Shown here: one piece after another, positions 1-6,322 of the stretch
How the letters are laid out: each line of letters starts with the position of its first letter
Numbering within the stretch: the stretch's first letter is position 1
Origin: Anaerolineae bacterium
Lineage (GTDB): Bacteria; Chloroflexota; Anaerolineae; Aggregatilineales; Phototrophicaceae
NCBI GenBank assembly: GCA_025454675.1
Contig: JALONZ010000095.1
Coordinates: 1-7,367, forward strand
Length of the DNA: 7,367 nt
Reading direction: 5' to 3'
Position numbers and translations under genes: made by a program
Notes under the pieces: model-generated
The model's database searches: none
Seen by the model: only the letters and a program-made list of their open reading frames with translations
What the model was told of the DNA's origin: nothing

Positions 1-20
1 GGCGCAACATGTTGCGCCCT
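1..20. repeat. GC-rich palindrome at the 3' end of bioY
   Basis: Positions 1-18 read GGCGCAACATGTTGCGCC, a perfect 18-bp palindrome, followed by CT at 19-20. Read on the minus strand it begins AGGGCGCA and lies about 29 nt past the bioY stop codon, so it could be the stem of a terminator. The other side, including any T-run, lies outside the window. The arm AGGGCGCA/TGCGCCCT is the same as in the palindrome at 5669-5690, so it may instead belong to a dispersed intergenic repeat family. Confidence 0.6.
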
Positions 21-48
21 TACAAAATCCCCTATTTTGAGTGAATAC

Positions 49-654
49 TTATTGAAACCGCGCAAACGCGCTCAAAAAGGCTTGTGGCATGGGTGAACGG
101 GCAATTGCGGATGCCATCAATGCCTTTGCAAAGTCAATGATGACAAATTTCACCACACCCGCATAAAACGCGGGGATAAATGCCAACCCCGTCACCGACA
201 TGAGGACGATTGTCCCTGTGGCGAAGTAAATACTCGCGCCGATGGTGGCGGCAATCAGATGTACCCACAAAGTATTGCCAAAACGTTCACAAATCAGACC
301 AATCATGAAGGCGGCTGGCACAAATCCCACGATGAAGCCCCATGTAGGACCCGCGAACACACCAAAACCCAATCCGCGTGCATCCACAGGCAAGCCAATC
401 AACAGCAAGCCGATATACCCAATTTGCGAGAGTGCCGCATCACGGCTACCCAGTACCATACCCGCCAACATAACAATCATCGTTTGCAGGGTAAATGGCA
501 CGGCACCACTTTCGAGGGTGATTTTTGCGCCAACAACCGTTAACGCGGTGAAGGTGGCAATCGCCAATAAGCGTTGAATCAGTTGGGCTTGCTTCCTCCA
601 AAATATATTGTAAAAATAAAATTTATGTCCGATTGCCCGCGTTTGGCTGGACAA
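49..654 (-). CDS. bioY: BioY family biotin transporter substrate-binding (S) subunit
   Basis: BioY is the membrane S component of ECF-type biotin uptake; it binds biotin and usually works with EcfT and EcfA ATPases, none of which are in this window. The product is about 180-200 residues of almost entirely hydrophobic sequence with roughly six membrane segments. The family signature is visible: an N-terminal helix followed by VGAKI and a VPFTLQT motif (about residues 52-58), then GLPVDARGLGFGVFAGPTWG (about 87-106), the glycine-rich loop preceding the conserved GPT-G motif. The coordinates use the TTG at 654, the longest acceptable start, which overlaps the upstream gene by 32 bp. Family homology begins only near residue 25, after a strong GGAGGA at 594-599. 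A CTG at 580-582, 11 nt beyond that site, is therefore a likely real start and would give about 177 residues. The gene follows the 99-residue gene in an apparent operon. Confidence 0.9.
   Translation of the reverse strand: MSSQTRAIGHKFYFYNIFWRKQAQLIQRLLAIATFTALTVVGAKITLESGAVPFTLQTMIVMLAGMVLGSRDAALSQIGYIGLLLIGLPVDARGLGFGVFAGPTWGFIVGFVPAAFMIGLICERFGNTLWVHLIAATIGASIYFATGTIVLMSVTGLAFIPAFYAGVVKFVIIDFAKALMASAIARSPMPQAFLSAFARFQ
594..599 (-). promoter_or_regulatory. Strong Shine-Dalgarno inside the annotated bioY 5' end
   Basis: The minus strand reads GGAGGA here, inside the longest bioY frame but after the stop of the upstream gene at 623. The first in-frame candidate at a usable distance is CTG (580-582, 11-nt gap), followed directly by ATT (577-579). 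xseB shows the same GGAGGA with an 11-nt gap to its ATG, which supports this as a functional site. There is no in-frame ATG nearby. Confidence 0.55.
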
Positions 655-922
655 TCACGCGCACCATCTCATAATGTGGTTTTACACGATTATTCGGGTC
701 ATCTGTACCGAGTGCGCGACTTTCAATCAGGGTAACATGCGCCCCCAATGACGGCAAATCATAGGTGGTCATCCATTCGCCAGAATTTTGGACATTACGA
801 TATGTCCCTAATTTGGCTTTTCTGTCCATACGGCGCAATTTGCCTTTGGCGCGGTTAAAATTCATTTTGACCAATTCATTTTGCAATTTTTCGCGTTCTT
901 CTGCGTTCAAAAAGTATGGCAT
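623..922 (-). CDS. Hypothetical 99-residue protein upstream of bioY
   Basis: I do not recognise this protein. It starts at an ATG with a good ribosome binding site (AGGGAG, about 7 nt upstream), which supports it as a real gene. The N-terminal half (about residues 7-40) is highly charged and basic, rich in Lys, Arg and Glu, and probably helical. The C-terminal half is more beta-like, with a LGAHVTLIE segment (about 60-68) and a final EMVRVIVQP strand. No signal peptide, membrane segment or cysteine is present, so a small cytoplasmic, possibly nucleic-acid-binding protein is plausible, but that is only inferred from charge. It is first in a two-gene unit with bioY. It overlaps the longest bioY frame by 32 bp but not the likely true bioY start. 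Confidence 0.75.
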   Translation of the reverse strand: MPYFLNAEEREKLQNELVKMNFNRAKGKLRRMDRKAKLGTYRNVQNSGEWMTTYDLPSLGAHVTLIESRALGTDDPNNRVKPHYEMVRVIVQPNAGNRT

Positions 923-957
923 ATCATCGCTCCCTGTTGCTGTAAAGAATTGATTCT

Positions 958-963
958 ATTATA
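958..963 (-). promoter_or_regulatory. -10 box for the hypothetical gene-bioY unit
   Basis: The minus strand has a consensus TATAAT here, about 36 nt upstream of the ATG at 922. The hexamer about 17 nt further upstream (TGTCTA, 981-986) is a poor -35 match. That position is shared with the -35 of the divergent xseA promoter. I saw no clear BirA- or BioR-type operator. Confidence 0.5.
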
Positions 964-980
964 GCGCCTCTATGAGTTTG

Positions 981-1008
981 TAGACAGGTGGTTATTATGG
1001 GGTACAAT
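981..1008 (+). promoter_or_regulatory. Promoter for xseA-xseB
   Basis: TAGACA (981-986, five of six matches to TTGACA) and TACAAT (1003-1008, five of six matches to TATAAT) are separated by 16 bp. Transcription would start near 1014, leaving a leader of under 30 nt before the xseA ATG at 1042. It overlaps the divergent promoter of the bioY unit, so the two may interfere with each other. Confidence 0.6.
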
Positions 1009-1041
1009 TATGAAAGTGATTAAAAAATAACGGAATTTATC

Positions 1042-2280
1042 ATGTCTGAGCTTGCCAAGCCAAAAACAGTATCTGAACTGACACGTTATATCACCTATGT
1101 CCTCACCCAAGACCCCGTATTGCAAGATGTGTGGTTGGTCGGTGAAGCCTCAAATGTGCGCCAAGTGTCATCTGGGCATTGGTATTTCACCGTCAAAGAC
1201 AAAGATGCACAATTGCGCTGTGTGATGTGGCGCACAACGGCTCAACGTCAATCGGTCATGCCCAAAGATGGCGGTGCATTTGAATTGTTCGGCAAAATTG
1301 CCATTTATGCCCCGCAAGGCGATTATCAGCTGATGGTCGAATATATCCGCCCGGTTGGTGTTGGCGATTTATATCAACAATTCGAGCGCCTGAAAGCAAA
1401 ACTGGCATCTGAAGGCTTATTCGATGCCGATAGAAAACGCACTTACCCGCCCTATCCGCATATGATTGGCGTGGTGACATCCCCCACAGGCGCGGCATTT
1501 CAGGATGTGCTGAATGTCATCAGCAAACGCTACCCATTGGCGCATGTTATTCTCAGTCCCACATTGGTACAGGGTGATGATGCCCCTCCGCAAATTGTCC
1601 GCGCCATTGAACGCCTCAATGAACACACCCAAGCCGATGTGATTTTATTGTGTCGTGGTGGCGGTACGATGGAAGATTTATGGGCATTTAATGATGAACG
1701 GGTGGCGTATGCAGTGGCAAATAGTCGGATTCCCGTTGTGACAGGTGTCGGACACGAAACGGATTTCACGATTGTGGATTTTGTCAGTGATGAACGCGCC
1801 CCCACCCCATCCGCAGGCGCAGAACGCATCACACCCGATATTGAAGTCATGCACGAAGCGGTTGCTGATTATGATGCCCTGCTCCATTCCGCGATGGATG
1901 ACCTCATCGCCGAAAAACGCAAGGCACTCGAAGCACTCCAGCGCCGTTTGATGATGGCATCGCCCACAGTCACCATTCGCAATCATCAGCAACGACTGGA
2001 TACGATGGAACTCCGCGCCGAAAAAGCGATAAACAATCGGCTCACCTTGCTCAAAGAACGGCTGATTGCTAAAAATGCCAATTTATTGGCGCTCAACCCC
2101 GATGCAATTTTGGCGCGTGGCTATGCGATTATTCTCAAAAGTTCAGATAATACACGAATCACCTCAGAATTAGATGCAAAATCAGGCGATGGCATCACCA
2201 TCCGCCTCAAAGATGGCGAAATTGTCGCCAGAGTGGAGGATAAAGAAACACATGGACGATATAAACGGACTCTCTTTTGA
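1042..2280 (+). CDS. xseA: Exodeoxyribonuclease VII large subunit
   Basis: XseA is the catalytic subunit of exonuclease VII, a cytoplasmic enzyme that degrades single-stranded DNA from both ends to oligonucleotides in repair. It works in complex with several copies of XseB. The 412-residue length is normal. Domains in order: an N-terminal OB-fold with the family's WLVGEASNVR and GHWYFTVKD segments (about residues 31-53) and the APQGDYQLMVE segment (90-100). The catalytic domain follows, with IGVVTSPTGAAFQDVLNVI (142-160), CRGGG (204-208), VVTGVGHETDFTIVD (232-246) and APTPSAGAE (253-261). A helical region (about 265-345) corresponds to the coiled-coil part. A C-terminal segment carries NPDAILARGYAI (352-363). 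The ATG at 1042 fits the homology start, although only a weak GGA lies upstream. The last 29 nt overlap xseB, so the two are co-transcribed and probably translationally coupled. Confidence 0.97.
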   Translation: MSELAKPKTVSELTRYITYVLTQDPVLQDVWLVGEASNVRQVSSGHWYFTVKDKDAQLRCVMWRTTAQRQSVMPKDGGAFELFGKIAIYAPQGDYQLMVEYIRPVGVGDLYQQFERLKAKLASEGLFDADRKRTYPPYPHMIGVVTSPTGAAFQDVLNVISKRYPLAHVILSPTLVQGDDAPPQIVRAIERLNEHTQADVILLCRGGGTMEDLWAFNDERVAYAVANSRIPVVTGVGHETDFTIVDFVSDERAPTPSAGAERITPDIEVMHEAVADYDALLHSAMDDLIAEKRKALEALQRRLMMASPTVTIRNHQQRLDTMELRAEKAINNRLTLLKERLIAKNANLLALNPDAILARGYAIILKSSDNTRITSELDAKSGDGITIRLKDGEIVARVEDKETHGRYKRTLF

Positions 2281-2467
2281 AAATGCGTTTGCGGAATTAG
2301 AAAAAGTTGTCTCAGAATTAGAGGGTGGCAGATTGAGCCTAGAGGAATCGGTGCGCTTATTTGAACGCGGGCGCAAACTCTCGGCATATTGCCAAACCAT
2401 CCTCGAAAAAGCCACCCTGCGCGTGAGCGAAATCACAGATGATGGTGATGTGCGCCCGTTGCGTTAG
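2252..2467 (+). CDS. xseB: Exodeoxyribonuclease VII small subunit
   Basis: XseB is the small helical subunit that binds the coiled-coil part of XseA and is needed for exonuclease VII activity. The 71-residue product is close to the usual size. It shows the family core LSFENAFAELEKVVSELEGG (about residues 7-26), followed by LSLEESVRLFERGRKL and CQTILEKATLRV. The ATG at 2252 was chosen because the core starts just after it and GGAGGA (2235-2240) lies 11 nt upstream, inside xseA. A longer frame from 2174 adds 26 residues that do not resemble the family. The stop codon overlaps the stop of the convergent murJ gene by 4 bp. Confidence 0.95.
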   Translation: MDDINGLSFENAFAELEKVVSELEGGRLSLEESVRLFERGRKLSAYCQTILEKATLRVSEITDDGDVRPLR

Positions 2468-4068
2468 CGTCGTTTCAGTTTGAAGCGCACCAAAATCACG
2501 TCTAGTTCTTCAATTCGCAACGCCAGCGCGAAGATGAAATAGGCAATCGCGCCACCGCCCGCCCCTACTAGCAACAAGGGTATCATCGGCATGTCGGTGA
2601 AAATAGCGGTCATCCCCCAAACCACCGCGCTCATGCCGATGGTCGCCAGCCCTGCGCGGAACGCCCCGTCCAAAATATGGCGCGTAGGGATGCCATTCAA
2701 ACGGCGGTGCAATAACCACCACAACACACCCGCTTCGACCAGTGTCGTCAGGCTATTGGCGAGTGCCAAGCCCGCAAACGCGCCATTTTCCAGCGAATTT
2801 TTATCCCCGATGAATTGGATGAATATCAAACTGAGGACGATATTCGACACCATCGAAGCCACACCAATTTTGACAGGTGTCCATGTATCCGCCAGCGCAT
2901 AAAACGCCCGTGATAACACCTCTAACAAGCTATGCCCCGCCATACCGATTGCGAAAAATGCCAATGCCCATGCGGTGGCGCGGGTGCTAGTGGCTGTCCA
3001 TTCACCGCGTTCAAATAAGGATACCAACGGCACACCCATCAGGATGAGACCCGCCGTAGCAGGTAGCGCGAGGAATAACACACTCCGCATGGCTAATGCC
3101 AACCGCGCTTTATAGGTGGTCATATCATTTTCCGCGACCAATGCCGATAGCGTGGGAAAAATCACCGTACCCAAACTTTGGGCGATAATCCCCAACACGA
3201 AAAAGAGTAAAAACCATGCTGTGCTGAGTGCCGTTTGACTACCTTCCGCCATGCCCGATGCGAGCGCGACATTCACCAAAAAGTTGAGTTGCACCACTGC
3301 CAACCCCAACACACGCGGGAGCATCAATCCCAAAATTTCGCGCACGCCCTCTAAGCGCCATGCTAATAAGGGGCGCAATTTGGCTTTTACACGCCATAAA
3401 CCGGGGATTTGAACCGCTAAATGCAAACTTGCACCTAAAACCGCGCCAAACGCCAATCCAAAGATATTCGCATCGGATGTTTGACCCGCGTATGGGGCTA
3501 AATTCGGGGCAATCAACAACGCACCGATGATGAGTCCGATATTATTCAGGCTGAGGGCGAGCGAGGGATACAAAAATTGTTGATGCGCGTTCAAAATGCC
3601 CATAATCAACCCACTCACGGCAAAAATGGCGGTGGTCATCATCATCCATTGCGTGAGTGAAATCACTAACGCTTGTTGCGATGCCGATGCGGACGGCACA
3701 ATGATTATCGGCACATAAATCGGCGCGAGGATGGCGAGTAACCCGCCCAAAATCCCCGCCAAGAGGAATGAAAATGTCATCACCGCGCTGGCGAGTTTCC
3801 ACGCATGGTCAGCGAATTCAGGTTTCAGATAACGCGAAAATACGGGGATGAATGCCGACCCTAATGCGCCCCCCGCCACTAGGGTGAATAACAATTCGGG
3901 GATGCGTTGGGCGGCATAAAACGCATCGAGTTCTGCACTTGTGCCAAATATGGCAGAAAAAACTGCCGTGCGGACGAATCCCAATACGCCACTGGCTAAA
4001 AATCCCAGCAGGACGACCAATGCCGACAAAAAAATTTGTTTGTTGGATAATGCGCGTGATGTTGTCAT
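2464..4068 (-). CDS. murJ: MurJ/MviN family lipid II flippase
   Basis: MurJ moves the peptidoglycan precursor lipid II across the cytoplasmic membrane; it belongs to the MOP exporter superfamily. The 534-residue length and about 14 hydrophobic segments match the family. The N-terminus carries the diagnostic run LGFVRTAVFSAIFGTSAELD (29-48), then AFYAAQRIPELLFTLVAGGALGSAFIPVF. Arg33 and Asp48 align with E. coli Arg24 and Asp39 by eye. The position of E. coli Arg52 appears to be Phe61, a difference also expected in distant homologues. The internal motif LMLPRVLGLAVVQLN marks the second half. The ATG at 4068 has no clear ribosome binding site. It lies only 17 nt beyond the T-run of a likely terminator, so its expression may depend on readthrough or on a promoter I cannot resolve. 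It is convergent with xseB, with a 4-bp overlap of the stops. Confidence 0.93.
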   Translation of the reverse strand: MTTSRALSNKQIFLSALVVLLGFLASGVLGFVRTAVFSAIFGTSAELDAFYAAQRIPELLFTLVAGGALGSAFIPVFSRYLKPEFADHAWKLASAVMTFSFLLAGILGGLLAILAPIYVPIIIVPSASASQQALVISLTQWMMMTTAIFAVSGLIMGILNAHQQFLYPSLALSLNNIGLIIGALLIAPNLAPYAGQTSDANIFGLAFGAVLGASLHLAVQIPGLWRVKAKLRPLLAWRLEGVREILGLMLPRVLGLAVVQLNFLVNVALASGMAEGSQTALSTAWFLLFFVLGIIAQSLGTVIFPTLSALVAENDMTTYKARLALAMRSVLFLALPATAGLILMGVPLVSLFERGEWTATSTRATAWALAFFAIGMAGHSLLEVLSRAFYALADTWTPVKIGVASMVSNIVLSLIFIQFIGDKNSLENGAFAGLALANSLTTLVEAGVLWWLLHRRLNGIPTRHILDGAFRAGLATIGMSAVVWGMTAIFTDMPMIPLLLVGAGGGAIAYFIFALALRIEELDVILVRFKLKRR

Positions 4069-4085
4069 GCGCCATATGTTAGCAG

Positions 4086-4119
4086 AAAAAAAATGAGCGA
4101 CTAGGGTTCTTCCTAGCGC
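4086..4119 (-). terminator. Likely intrinsic terminator or attenuator upstream of murJ
   Basis: Read on the minus strand, CTAGG (4116-4112), a 6-nt loop and CCTAG (4105-4101) form a stem. It is extended by GCG/CGC pairing with one bulged base. The stem is followed four nt later by a run of eight T (4093-4086). It lies after the transporter gene ending at 4185 and just before murJ, so it may end the upstream transcript or attenuate murJ. The core stem is short, which lowers certainty. Confidence 0.5.
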
Positions 4120-4154
4120 CCAAAGCGGTTAGCCATTTGTGTACCTAAATTTAT

Positions 4155-4171
4155 CAGGGCGGTGCGCCCTG
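4155..4171. repeat. GC-rich intergenic palindrome between murJ and the PucC-like gene
   Basis: CAGGGCG and CGCCCTG form perfect 7-bp arms around a 3-nt GTG loop. It lies 14 nt past the stop of the transporter gene on the minus strand. No T-run follows on either strand, so it is a poor terminator by itself. The AGGGCG arm is shared with the palindromes at 1-20 and 5669-5690. Confidence 0.65.
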
Positions 4172-4184
4172 CCAGTATGAAAAA

Positions 4185-5624
4185 TTAATCCATCGCGCCT
4201 GCGAATACGGCTTCGGCACTGACTGGTTGTTCGTCGGGGACAGGCGCATTAATTTGATTCAGCGCGTATAACGATGCTGATAATCCCAACACACCCAACC
4301 CAAATGCGATGCCATACGCCAAATTGACGCTTCCCGTTGCACTCAACGCCACATCACGCGCAATTGCGCCACCACTAACACCAAAACCGCGTGCGAATGT
4401 GACCAGAAGTGTCCAAAATCCCAAAAATGTGCCTGCTTTGCCCAATGGACTCATATCCATCATCATGCCCAGCGTGCCGACATTCCAAATCCCAAGCCCC
4501 AAACCGAGCGTAATCAGCGCAGGCGTGACAATCCAGCGAATCGAAAACAGTGAGGACATGGCAAATAAGGCGAAGGTAATAATCAAAATGGTCACACCGA
4601 TGGTATTCATGCGGTAATTGGTGAGCCATTTGAAGCGCCGTGCCAAGAATAAAAAGGCGATTGTGCCTAAAATTGCCATGCTCCCCCAATAGGCGGCGAA
4701 TTTGGTGGTTGTGCGGGCGCTCATGTCGAATACATCCCCCGCAAACGGTTCTAGGATGAGGTCTTGCGAGAAGGCGAACATCATCGAAACCGCCAAGTAA
4801 ATCCCAAAGTAACGCATGGGGCGACTTTTTAGCACCAAGCCCAAATCTTTCATCAAACTGGTCTCAGCTTGCGTGGTCGCCGCGTTGGAGATAAGTCCTG
4901 CGCGTTGGCGTTTTTCTTCACCCAACAGCGAGAAAAACCACAAGCTACCCATCATCATGCCACCCATCAAAAATAGGTTGAGCAAGGCATCGGCACTAAA
5001 ATCAGGTCCCACATCAAAGAAATTAGGGGTATTCATGCCCGTCAGCAGGTAATCTATGCCCACCTTCACATCAGACGGGAGCATCAACCCAAACGCAATA
5101 CCGCCAATCGTGAAACCCAATAACAGAAATGTCCACACAATCCCCACCGAGCGCCCACGTTGTTTGGCATTTGAGCGGTCATAAATCAGCGCCAAAAAGG
5201 TGCTAGACGATAGCGCACTCCCCAAACTGAAGAGGAGCATGGCGAGTGAGATAATTATCCACGCCCATAAATCGGCGGGACTGCCATTGATGAAGGCGGC
5301 GGTCTGATACCCCAGCATGAATACACTCAAGACCATCATGAACCGACCAAGCCACACCCAAAATAAGCGTTGATACCCCAAAACCGCGCGGCGGTCAGAT
5401 ATGCGCCCCGCAAAAATGCCGAGTGGCGCGAGGAAATAACGCAAACTCACCAACAAGCCAATCGGTGTGGCGGCAAATCCTAAGTCGCTAATCATCACCC
5501 GATTCCAAACACCTGTCGCCATGACATCTGCCATGCCCGACCCTAAGTGAAAAAAGCCGATTTTGAGATTGCGCCCAACGGTCAAATTTTGTTCGGCGGG
5601 GGGTTGTTCATTCATCATATTCAT
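4185..5624 (-). CDS. BCD-family (PucC-like) major facilitator transporter
   Basis: This is an integral membrane protein of about 479 residues with about 12 hydrophobic segments. It resembles the BCD/PucC branch of the major facilitator superfamily, named for the role of PucC in assembling bacteriochlorophyll-containing light-harvesting complexes. Residues 19-31 (NLKIGFFHLGSGM), then NRVMISDLGFAATPIGLLVS (41-60), RYFLAPLG (63-70) and the loop GRISDRRAVLGYQR (73-86) are typical of the group. Whether this member carries a chlorophyll pigment, a precursor or something else cannot be told from sequence. The frame is open from a GTG at 5693, but that extension crosses a palindrome (5669-5690). ATG codons at 5624, 5618 and 5615 are more likely starts; I use 5624. 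No good ribosome binding site is visible. No photosynthesis genes are adjacent. Confidence 0.85.
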   Translation of the reverse strand: MNMMNEQPPAEQNLTVGRNLKIGFFHLGSGMADVMATGVWNRVMISDLGFAATPIGLLVSLRYFLAPLGIFAGRISDRRAVLGYQRLFWVWLGRFMMVLSVFMLGYQTAAFINGSPADLWAWIIISLAMLLFSLGSALSSSTFLALIYDRSNAKQRGRSVGIVWTFLLLGFTIGGIAFGLMLPSDVKVGIDYLLTGMNTPNFFDVGPDFSADALLNLFLMGGMMMGSLWFFSLLGEEKRQRAGLISNAATTQAETSLMKDLGLVLKSRPMRYFGIYLAVSMMFAFSQDLILEPFAGDVFDMSARTTTKFAAYWGSMAILGTIAFLFLARRFKWLTNYRMNTIGVTILIITFALFAMSSLFSIRWIVTPALITLGLGLGIWNVGTLGMMMDMSPLGKAGTFLGFWTLLVTFARGFGVSGGAIARDVALSATGSVNLAYGIAFGLGVLGLSASLYALNQINAPVPDEQPVSAEAVFAGAMD

Positions 5625-5668
5625 CCAGAAAATAAATACATCATCATTATGTGCTATTTGCGGTTGCA

Positions 5669-5690
5669 AGGGCGCAAATCTCTGCGCCCT
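5669..5690. repeat. GC-rich palindrome in the leader of the PucC-like gene
   Basis: AGGGCGCA (5669-5676) and TGCGCCCT (5683-5690) form a perfect 8-bp stem with a 6-nt loop. It lies about 45 nt upstream of the chosen ATG and downstream of the predicted promoter, so it would be in the 5' leader RNA. There is no T-run after it, so an RNA-stability or dispersed-repeat role is as likely as termination. The same arms occur at 1-20. Confidence 0.65.
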
Positions 5691-5704
5691 CACCTTGCCA
5701 TCAA

Positions 5705-5762
5705 AAATCTACACACACTTATTATTTTACATATATTTTTGTAGATTTATATAGATTTTTAT
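5705..5762. promoter_or_regulatory. AT-rich stretch with phased AGATTT repeats
   Basis: AGATTTATAT (5743-5752) is followed directly by AGATTTTTAT (5753-5762), two near-identical copies one helical turn apart. An inverted AAATCTAC (5705-5712) matches GTAGATTT (5741-5748). The stretch lies between the predicted promoter and the PucC-like gene. It could be a regulator-binding or bent-DNA segment, but AT-rich DNA produces such matches readily. Confidence 0.25.
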
Positions 5763-5769
5763 AAGATGA

Positions 5770-5799
5770 ATGTTAGCATTTTGAGGTGACAAATGTCAA
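5770..5799 (-). promoter_or_regulatory. Candidate promoter for the PucC-like gene
   Basis: On the minus strand TTGACA (5799-5794) is a perfect -35, followed after 18 bp by TAACAT (5775-5770), a four-of-six -10. The -35 overlaps a small palindrome TGACA-AA-TGTCA (5787-5798), a possible operator. The resulting leader would be about 140 nt and would contain the 5669-5690 hairpin. Confidence 0.4.
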
Positions 5800-5825
5800 G
5801 AACCAACTGTACATTTCCGTTTTGG

Positions 5826-5846
5826 GGCGGACATACGCTTTGCTAG
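5826..5846 (-). repeat. Left half of a REP-like repeat split by the IS
   Basis: GACATACG (5830-5837) followed by CTTTG and CTAG sits against the left end of the IS. Joined to the sequence after the IS (CTAGTCAGCCAGTACA, 6711-6726), it aligns with the minus-strand reading of the hairpin repeat at 6825-6865. Only the inner hairpin differs: 12 bp are replaced by about 5. This supports it as an inverted, partly decayed repeat copy. Confidence 0.5.
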
Positions 5847-5860
5847 GGCGTGTCTGCAAA
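5846..5860 (+). repeat. Left terminal inverted repeat of the IS
   Basis: GGGCGTGTCTGCAAA is the exact reverse complement of 6697-6711. The match extends to 18 bp if the flanking CTA of the target site is included. Confidence 0.95.
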
Positions 5861-6322
5861 CTATAACCAAAGGATGATAGAAGCGATGGTGAGCATAGCA
5901 GAGTAATAACACGCCCGTTTTTCATACCGCGTCGCAATCCGCCGACATTGCTTGAGCCGATTAATAAACCGTTCTACTCGATTACGAGTTTTATAAAGCG
6001 ACTTGTCAAACCGCCAACGCCGTTTTTGATGAGCGGGGCGTTTGATAGTCGCTTTTATTTTGCGTACCCGTAGAAATTGTCGGAATGCGAGACTACTATA
6101 CGCTCCATCAGCCACCACATGCTTGGGATACAAGCGAGGGCGACCCCGCCCAACTCGTTTGATAGCTCCTTGCGTGATTAGGGATGATGCCATCACTAAT
6201 TCATGATTTTGCCCTGCTGTGAGTTGAAAAACCAGCATATAGCTGTTGGCATCTATCCGTAGATGAATTTTGGTGCTAAATCCACCGCGACTTTTGCCTA
6301 ATGCCTCGTTATGAGCATGACT
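5861..6322 (-). CDS. IS5-family transposase, second frame (orfB, DDE catalytic part)
   Basis: This is the C-terminal part of the transposase, entered from orfA by a -1 frameshift at 6322. An ATG at 6238 opens the frame but starts inside the catalytic domain, so separate translation would give a useless fragment. In the fused 270-residue protein it supplies residues 118-270. It begins SHAHNEALGKSRGGFSTKIH, the expected continuation of the family. It contains the second catalytic Asp in VVADGAYSS (Asp189) and the catalytic Glu in RNRVERFINRLKQ (Glu234), with the usual RYEKRA segment after it. The stop codon lies against the left inverted repeat. Confidence 0.9.
   Translation of the reverse strand, partial: SHAHNEALGKSRGGFSTKIHLRIDANSYMLVFQLTAGQNHELVMASSLITQGAIKRVGRGRPRLYPKHVVADGAYSSLAFRQFLRVRKIKATIKRPAHQKRRWRFDKSLYKTRNRVERFINRLKQCRRIATRYEKRACYYSAMLTIASIILWL

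Noticed and set aside
923..1041. Biotin regulator operator (BirA or BioR type) or riboswitch in front of the bioY unit
   Set aside because: CTATAATAG-like symmetry is only the -10 region; no convincing TTATMKATAA or long-spaced BirA dyad is visible, and the leader is too short for a riboswitch.
2174..2251. Longer xseB frame beginning inside xseA
   Set aside because: The extra 26 residues do not resemble XseB, and the ATG at 2252 has a strong upstream GGAGGA and matches the family start.
4375..4689. Minus-strand frame inside the PucC-like gene (and similar frames within murJ and xseA)
   Set aside because: These are shadow frames fully inside well-supported genes and have no family resemblance or ribosome binding site.
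5625..5693. Extension of the PucC-like frame to the GTG at 5693
   Set aside because: It crosses an 8-bp-stem palindrome and adds residues with no family similarity; ATG codons at 5624-5615 fit better.
5547..5754. Small plus-strand frames at the 5' end of the PucC-like gene
   Set aside because: They overlap the opposite-strand gene start, leader hairpin and AT-rich region and show no protein-like features.
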